From contig CANKZO010000076.1 in NCBI GenBank assembly GCA_947488485.1, forward strand, positions 1-9,566: a stretch of 9,566 nt of DNA. The letters are read 5' to 3'. A program made the translations under genes and the position numbers. How positions within the stretch are numbered: position 1 is the first letter of the stretch; each line of letters opens with the position of its first letter. The notes under the pieces are model-generated. The model had not been told where the DNA came from. It ran no database searches and saw nothing but the letters and a program-made list of their open reading frames with translations. This document shows positions 6,751-9,566 of this stretch, piece after piece. This DNA comes from Opitutia bacterium (lineage in GTDB: Bacteria > Verrucomicrobiota > Verrucomicrobiae > Opitutales > UBA953).

Positions 6751-7482
6751 ATGAATGCCCTGTCCTTACTGCTCGTCACTTGCCTGAGCCTTGGCGCCGC
6801 CGAAGTCATCCCGCCCACGCCGAAACAGACCATGCCCGTCGCCTCGGCGGAAGAGACCTTAGGCTGGAAGCAGCTCTTCGACGGCAAGACCCTCAAGGGC
6901 TGGACCGGCGACCCCGTCTACTGGCGCTGCGAGAACGGCGTGCTCGTCGGCGAGATCACCCCGGAGACCATCGTGAAGCGCAACACCTTCATCATCTGGG
7001 AAGGGTCCCTGCCCGGCGATTTCGAGCTGAAAGCGGAATACCGTATCTCCGAGCGCGGCAATAGCGGCATCAACTACCGCAGCGCCGACGTCACGGGACT
7101 CACCTTCGCCCTGACCGGCCCGCAGGCCGACATCGACGGCCAGAACCGCCACACCGGCCAGAACTACGAGGAGCGCGGACGCACGTTCAATGCCCTCCGC
7201 GGCCAGATCACCCGCATCCGCCCGGGGCAAAAGGCCGAAGTCGTCGGCTCGGTCGGCGACCCGAAGGAACTCGCCACCTTCATCCGGAACGGCGATTGGA
7301 ACGAGTATCACCTCATCGTCCGCGGTGGCACGCAGGTCCACCTCCTGAACGGTCACGTCATGAGCGTGGTCATCGACGACGACGCGGCGGCCCGCCATCC
7401 CGAAGGCAAACTCGGCGTCCAGGTCCACGTCGGCCCGCCGATGAAGGTCGAATACCGCAACTTCCGCGTCAGGCAGCCCTGA
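6751..7482 (+). CDS. Exported stand-alone DUF1080 protein (3-keto-disaccharide hydrolase family)
   Basis: The 243-residue protein has a signal peptide at 1-17 (MNALSLLLVTCLSLGAA). Cys11 is preceded by LVT, which does not make a proper lipobox, so I read it as soluble and periplasmic or secreted. The mature part is one DUF1080 jelly-roll domain: QLFDGKTLKGW (41-51), YWRCENGVLVGE (57-68), RGNSGINYRS (102-111), GPQADIDG (123-130), GDWNEYHLIVRG (181-192) and EGKLGVQVHVGPP (218-230). Pfam links the fold to hydrolysis of 3-keto-disaccharides, i.e. cleavage of glycosides already oxidised at carbon 3. It shares its fold and several motifs with the N-terminal domain of the fusion protein at the left edge but is not a near-identical copy. 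Internally it reads GPQADID where the other reads GYQVDYG. It starts 63 bases from the divergent symporter and is followed after 48 bases by the hydrolase gene, probably in one transcript. Confidence 0.9.
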   Translation: MNALSLLLVTCLSLGAAEVIPPTPKQTMPVASAEETLGWKQLFDGKTLKGWTGDPVYWRCENGVLVGEITPETIVKRNTFIIWEGSLPGDFELKAEYRISERGNSGINYRSADVTGLTFALTGPQADIDGQNRHTGQNYEERGRTFNALRGQITRIRPGQKAEVVGSVGDPKELATFIRNGDWNEYHLIVRGGTQVHLLNGHVMSVVIDDDAAARHPEGKLGVQVHVGPPMKVEYRNFRVRQP

Positions 7483-7530
7483 GGCCGGATACGCCGTTGC
7501 CCTCGGCCCGCCGCCGGCTTGGATAGACCC
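7483..7530 (+). promoter_or_regulatory. Short intergenic gap with a possible internal promoter
   Basis: This 48-base gap contains TTGCCC (7497-7502) and TGGATA (7520-7525) with a 17-base spacer. If used, transcription would begin at or next to the ATG at 7531, giving a leaderless mRNA. The match is modest, and co-transcription with the upstream DUF1080 gene is the simpler explanation. Confidence 0.22.
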
Positions 7531-8814
7531 ATGAGCCGCCCCGCCCTCACCCTGCTTGCCTTGCTGAGCTGGACGCTCGGCGGCTTGGCCGCCGCACCCA
7601 GCGGCTGGTCCGAACAAAGCCCGCGCGATGAGCTCAGGCCCGGGTTCAGTCGCGAGGGCCAGGTGCTGGTCATCACCCATGACGAACGCGCAGGCCTCGA
7701 CGGCTGGTATCAGCAGACCTTCACCGTTCAGGGCGGAGACTTCATGAAGTTCAGCGCCACGCGTAAGACGACAGCGGTCGAGAATCCTCGTCACAGCGGA
7801 CTCGCGCGCATCGTGTGGACGGACGCCAAAGGCAGGATCGTACCGGCGGCCGTCGCCGGAGCCTCCGCCGAACCGGAACACCCGCTCGACGGGCCCGGCG
7901 ACGCGCAAGGCCGCACGACGCTGACCGGAACCTACCAGGTCCCGCCGAAAGCCACGCAGGCGATCGTCGAACTGCACCTCCAACATGCGCCCCGCGGGAA
8001 GGTCGAATGGAGCGACATCGTCTTCGAACAGACCGTCGCCCCGGCGTCGCGCAAAGTGCGTCTGGCGACCGTCCAATACGTCCCTAGCGGCAAGTCCCCT
8101 CGTCGGAACTGCGAGGAATACGCCCCGATGATCGCCGAAGCTGCCAAGCAGCAGGCCGACCTCGTCGTCCTCGGCGAGACCGTGCCATACGTGAACGTCC
8201 GGCAGACGCCGGCGGAAAACGCCGAGGCGATTCCCGGCCCGACGACGGAATATTTCGGCGGCCTCGCCAAGCAGCACGCCCTCCACATCGCCGTGAGCCT
8301 TTATGAACGCGACGGCCACCTTGTCTATAACACCGCGGTACTGCTCAGCCCCGCAGGCCAGCTGCTCGGCAAATACCGCAAGGTCTGCCTCCCGCATGGT
8401 GAAGTCGAGAAGGGCGTCGCGCCCGGCGCCGACTATCCGGTCTTCCAGACGAAGTTCGGCAAGGTCGGCCTGATGATCTGCTACGACGGATTCTATCCCG
8501 AGGTCGCCCGCGCGCTGACCGCCAACGGCGCCGAAGTCATCGCCTGGCCCGTGTGGGGCTGCGATCCGCTGCTCGCCCGGGCGCGCGCCTGCGAGAATCG
8601 CGTCTACGTGGTCAGCAGCACCTTCACCGATCCGAAAATGGACTGGATGGTCTCGGCGGTCATCGATCCCACTGGCAAGGTCGTCGCCCAGGCCAAGGAA
8701 CGGGGCAGTGTCGTCGTCCACGAAGCCGACCTCGCGAAGCCACTTGTCGGCCCCTATAACCTAGGCGACTTCCGCGAGATGGTGCAGCGGCATCGGCCCA
8801 CGCCTGCCAAGTAA
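7531..8814 (+). CDS. Secreted carbon-nitrogen hydrolase (nitrilase superfamily) with N-terminal beta-sandwich domain
   Basis: From the ATG at 7531 the protein has 427 residues. An in-frame TTG lies four codons earlier (7519), but the ATG directly begins a good signal peptide (1-22, LTLLALLSWTLGGLAAA). Residues about 40-168 form a region of alternating hydrophobic strands with no motif I can name, probably a carbohydrate-binding-like beta-sandwich. Residues 175-400 are the nitrilase-fold domain with an intact catalytic triad: Glu216 in VVLGETVPY, Lys284 in KYRKVCLPHG and Cys317 in GLMICYDGFYPE. Glu291 or Glu293 is the likely second glutamate. The family hydrolyses amides, N-carbamoyl compounds or nitriles, or transfers acyl groups; most members are cytosolic, so export is notable. 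It lies 48 bases after the exported DUF1080 gene and ends 6 bases from the convergent DUF3050 gene. The substrate is unknown; a glycan- or amine-linked amide is a guess from its neighbour. Confidence 0.9.
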   Translation: MSRPALTLLALLSWTLGGLAAAPSGWSEQSPRDELRPGFSREGQVLVITHDERAGLDGWYQQTFTVQGGDFMKFSATRKTTAVENPRHSGLARIVWTDAKGRIVPAAVAGASAEPEHPLDGPGDAQGRTTLTGTYQVPPKATQAIVELHLQHAPRGKVEWSDIVFEQTVAPASRKVRLATVQYVPSGKSPRRNCEEYAPMIAEAAKQQADLVVLGETVPYVNVRQTPAENAEAIPGPTTEYFGGLAKQHALHIAVSLYERDGHLVYNTAVLLSPAGQLLGKYRKVCLPHGEVEKGVAPGADYPVFQTKFGKVGLMICYDGFYPEVARALTANGAEVIAWPVWGCDPLLARARACENRVYVVSSTFTDPKMDWMVSAVIDPTGKVVAQAKERGSVVVHEADLAKPLVGPYNLGDFREMVQRHRPTPAK

Positions 8815-8820
8815 ACCGGC

Positions 8821-9566
8821 TCAGGCGAGTTCCGCGGCGATCGCATCCCAGAGGGCGATGCGCGCCTCGATGGCGGCGACAGAGGCCACGGCCGCTTCGT
8901 CCCACTTGCGGTCATCTTCACCGCAGAGCAGTTCGACCATACGGAGAGAGATCGCGCCGTGGTGGCCACCGTCGACCTCGATGTGTCGCTCGAGATAATA
9001 GCGGAAGGTATCGAGCTTGCCGGGGTATTCGCGACTGAGGCGCGTGACCAGTTCCGTGAACATGTCGGGGATCAGGTCTTCGCGCCCGAAGGTGAAGGCC
9101 GCGGCGACCTCATGGGACTTCCCGTTCGTGGCCAGGGCGAAGGTCGCACCGGAGAACGCGGCGGCGCCAGCCGGGACCCCAGCGGAGACCAGCGCGGCAG
9201 CGGTCGAGCCGCCCGCGCGGACGGACGCGAGCGCCTTGTCGACGGCGGACGTATCGGATCCGGCTTCATGCATCGCGCGCAGGTAGAGATCGAAGTGCGC
9301 GATACGACCGCCACGCGGATCGACGTCCGATTCCTCACCACAGACAATCTCGTTGATCAGGAAGCGGACTTCCGCGTCGCCGACCGGCACCCAGGGGACC
9401 GTCACGCAGGTGAGGTCGCGCTGCAGGCGCTTCAGGAGCGACATAAAATCCCAGACCGCGAAGACGTGCGAACGCATGAACACGCGCACGTCGTCGAGCG
9501 AAGCCATCCGGGCATACAGCGGGTGCGCGAGCAAGCGGGCCCGGGCGGGCGCGATGCGGGAGCGGA
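8821..9566 (-). CDS. DUF3050 family protein, heme-oxygenase-like helical fold (5' end cut by window edge)
   Basis: About 248 codons are visible; the frame stays open to the right edge, so the true start lies outside. Numbering from the Leu at 9534, the DUF3050 (PF11251) signatures are HPLY (4-7), FMRSHVFAVWDFMSLLK (19-35), LTCVTVPWVP (41-50), RFLINEIVCGEESD (57-70), AHFDLYLRAMHEAG (79-92), HEVAAAFTFGRED (141-153) and YYLERHIEVDGGHHG (179-193). Upstream residues (RSRIAPARAR) look like the start of the domain, so only a short N-terminal piece is probably missing. No signal peptide is visible. The protein is all-helical. His184-x3-Asp188-x2-His191, together with Glu67/Glu68/Asp70 and His80, resembles the ligand set of heme-oxygenase-like diiron oxidases, which is an inference. 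No function has been established for this family as far as I know. It converges with the hydrolase gene with only 6 bases between the stops. Confidence 0.88.
   Translation of the reverse strand, partial: RSRIAPARARLLAHPLYARMASLDDVRVFMRSHVFAVWDFMSLLKRLQRDLTCVTVPWVPVGDAEVRFLINEIVCGEESDVDPRGGRIAHFDLYLRAMHEAGSDTSAVDKALASVRAGGSTAAALVSAGVPAGAAAFSGATFALATNGKSHEVAAAFTFGREDLIPDMFTELVTRLSREYPGKLDTFRYYLERHIEVDGGHHGAISLRMVELLCGEDDRKWDEAAVASVAAIEARIALWDAIAAELA

Noticed and set aside
6772..6783. Possible lipoprotein signal in the stand-alone DUF1080 protein (LVTC)
   Set aside because: Thr before the Cys does not fit the lipobox, which needs Gly, Ala or Ser. An ordinary signal peptidase I site (LGAA) follows.
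7519..7530. TTG start four codons upstream of the hydrolase ATG
   Set aside because: The ATG at 7531 gives a cleaner signal peptide, and no ribosome binding site favours the TTG.
6859..8721. 620-codon open frame on the minus strand spanning the DUF1080 and hydrolase genes
   Set aside because: It is antisense to two proteins with clear family motifs and signal peptides. Its composition (Arg/Asp/Gly/Ala-rich, no recognisable domain) is what GC-rich third positions produce on the opposite strand.
8815..8820. Terminator between the hydrolase and DUF3050 genes
   Set aside because: Only six bases separate the stops, and I saw no hairpin followed by a T-run nearby.

Overview
The window is GC-rich DNA with densely packed genes and strong codon bias. 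Two proteins carry the DUF1080 / 3-keto-disaccharide hydrolase fold. One of them is fused to the beta-propeller dehydrogenase module typical of Planctomycetota and Verrucomicrobiota. With the secreted nitrilase-type hydrolase and the DUF3050 protein, this points to a PVC-superphylum bacterium, most likely a Verrucomicrobiota member (Opitutae-like). That is inferred from gene families; no rRNA or other marker is present.

Layout from left to right. (1) A large minus-strand gene fills 1-2648 and runs off the left edge. It encodes an exported protein with a DUF1080 domain, a PVC-type propeller and HEAT-like repeats. (2) A 148-base divergent spacer separates it from a tight plus-strand operon: sufT (2797-3342), hemW (3342-4481) and an EamA/DMT-type membrane transporter (4481-5371). 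The genes are joined by two identical TGATG stop/start overlaps. (3) A minus-strand dicarboxylate/amino-acid:cation symporter (5368-6687) converges on the operon, and the two stop codons overlap. (4) After a 63-base divergent spacer come two plus-strand genes for exported proteins: a stand-alone DUF1080 protein (6751-7482) and a secreted carbon-nitrogen hydrolase (7531-8814). (5) A minus-strand DUF3050 gene, cut by the right edge, converges on them with a 6-base gap.

Functional reading. The outer genes encode exported enzymes that suggest periplasmic or extracellular breakdown of modified sugars and amides. The central operon handles Fe-S and heme maturation: SufT is an Fe-S assembly factor, and HemW is itself a [4Fe-4S] radical-SAM protein. 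The two transporters may take up small products, but no substrate can be read from the sequence. The most unusual points are: DUF1080 fused to a dehydrogenase-type propeller, a symporter that seems to lack its third sodium site, a His-x3-Asp-x2-His iron-ligand-like motif in the DUF3050 protein, and an identical 11-base C-rich leader motif ahead of two minus-strand genes.

I saw no tRNA, rRNA, CRISPR array, insertion sequence or convincing terminator hairpin.
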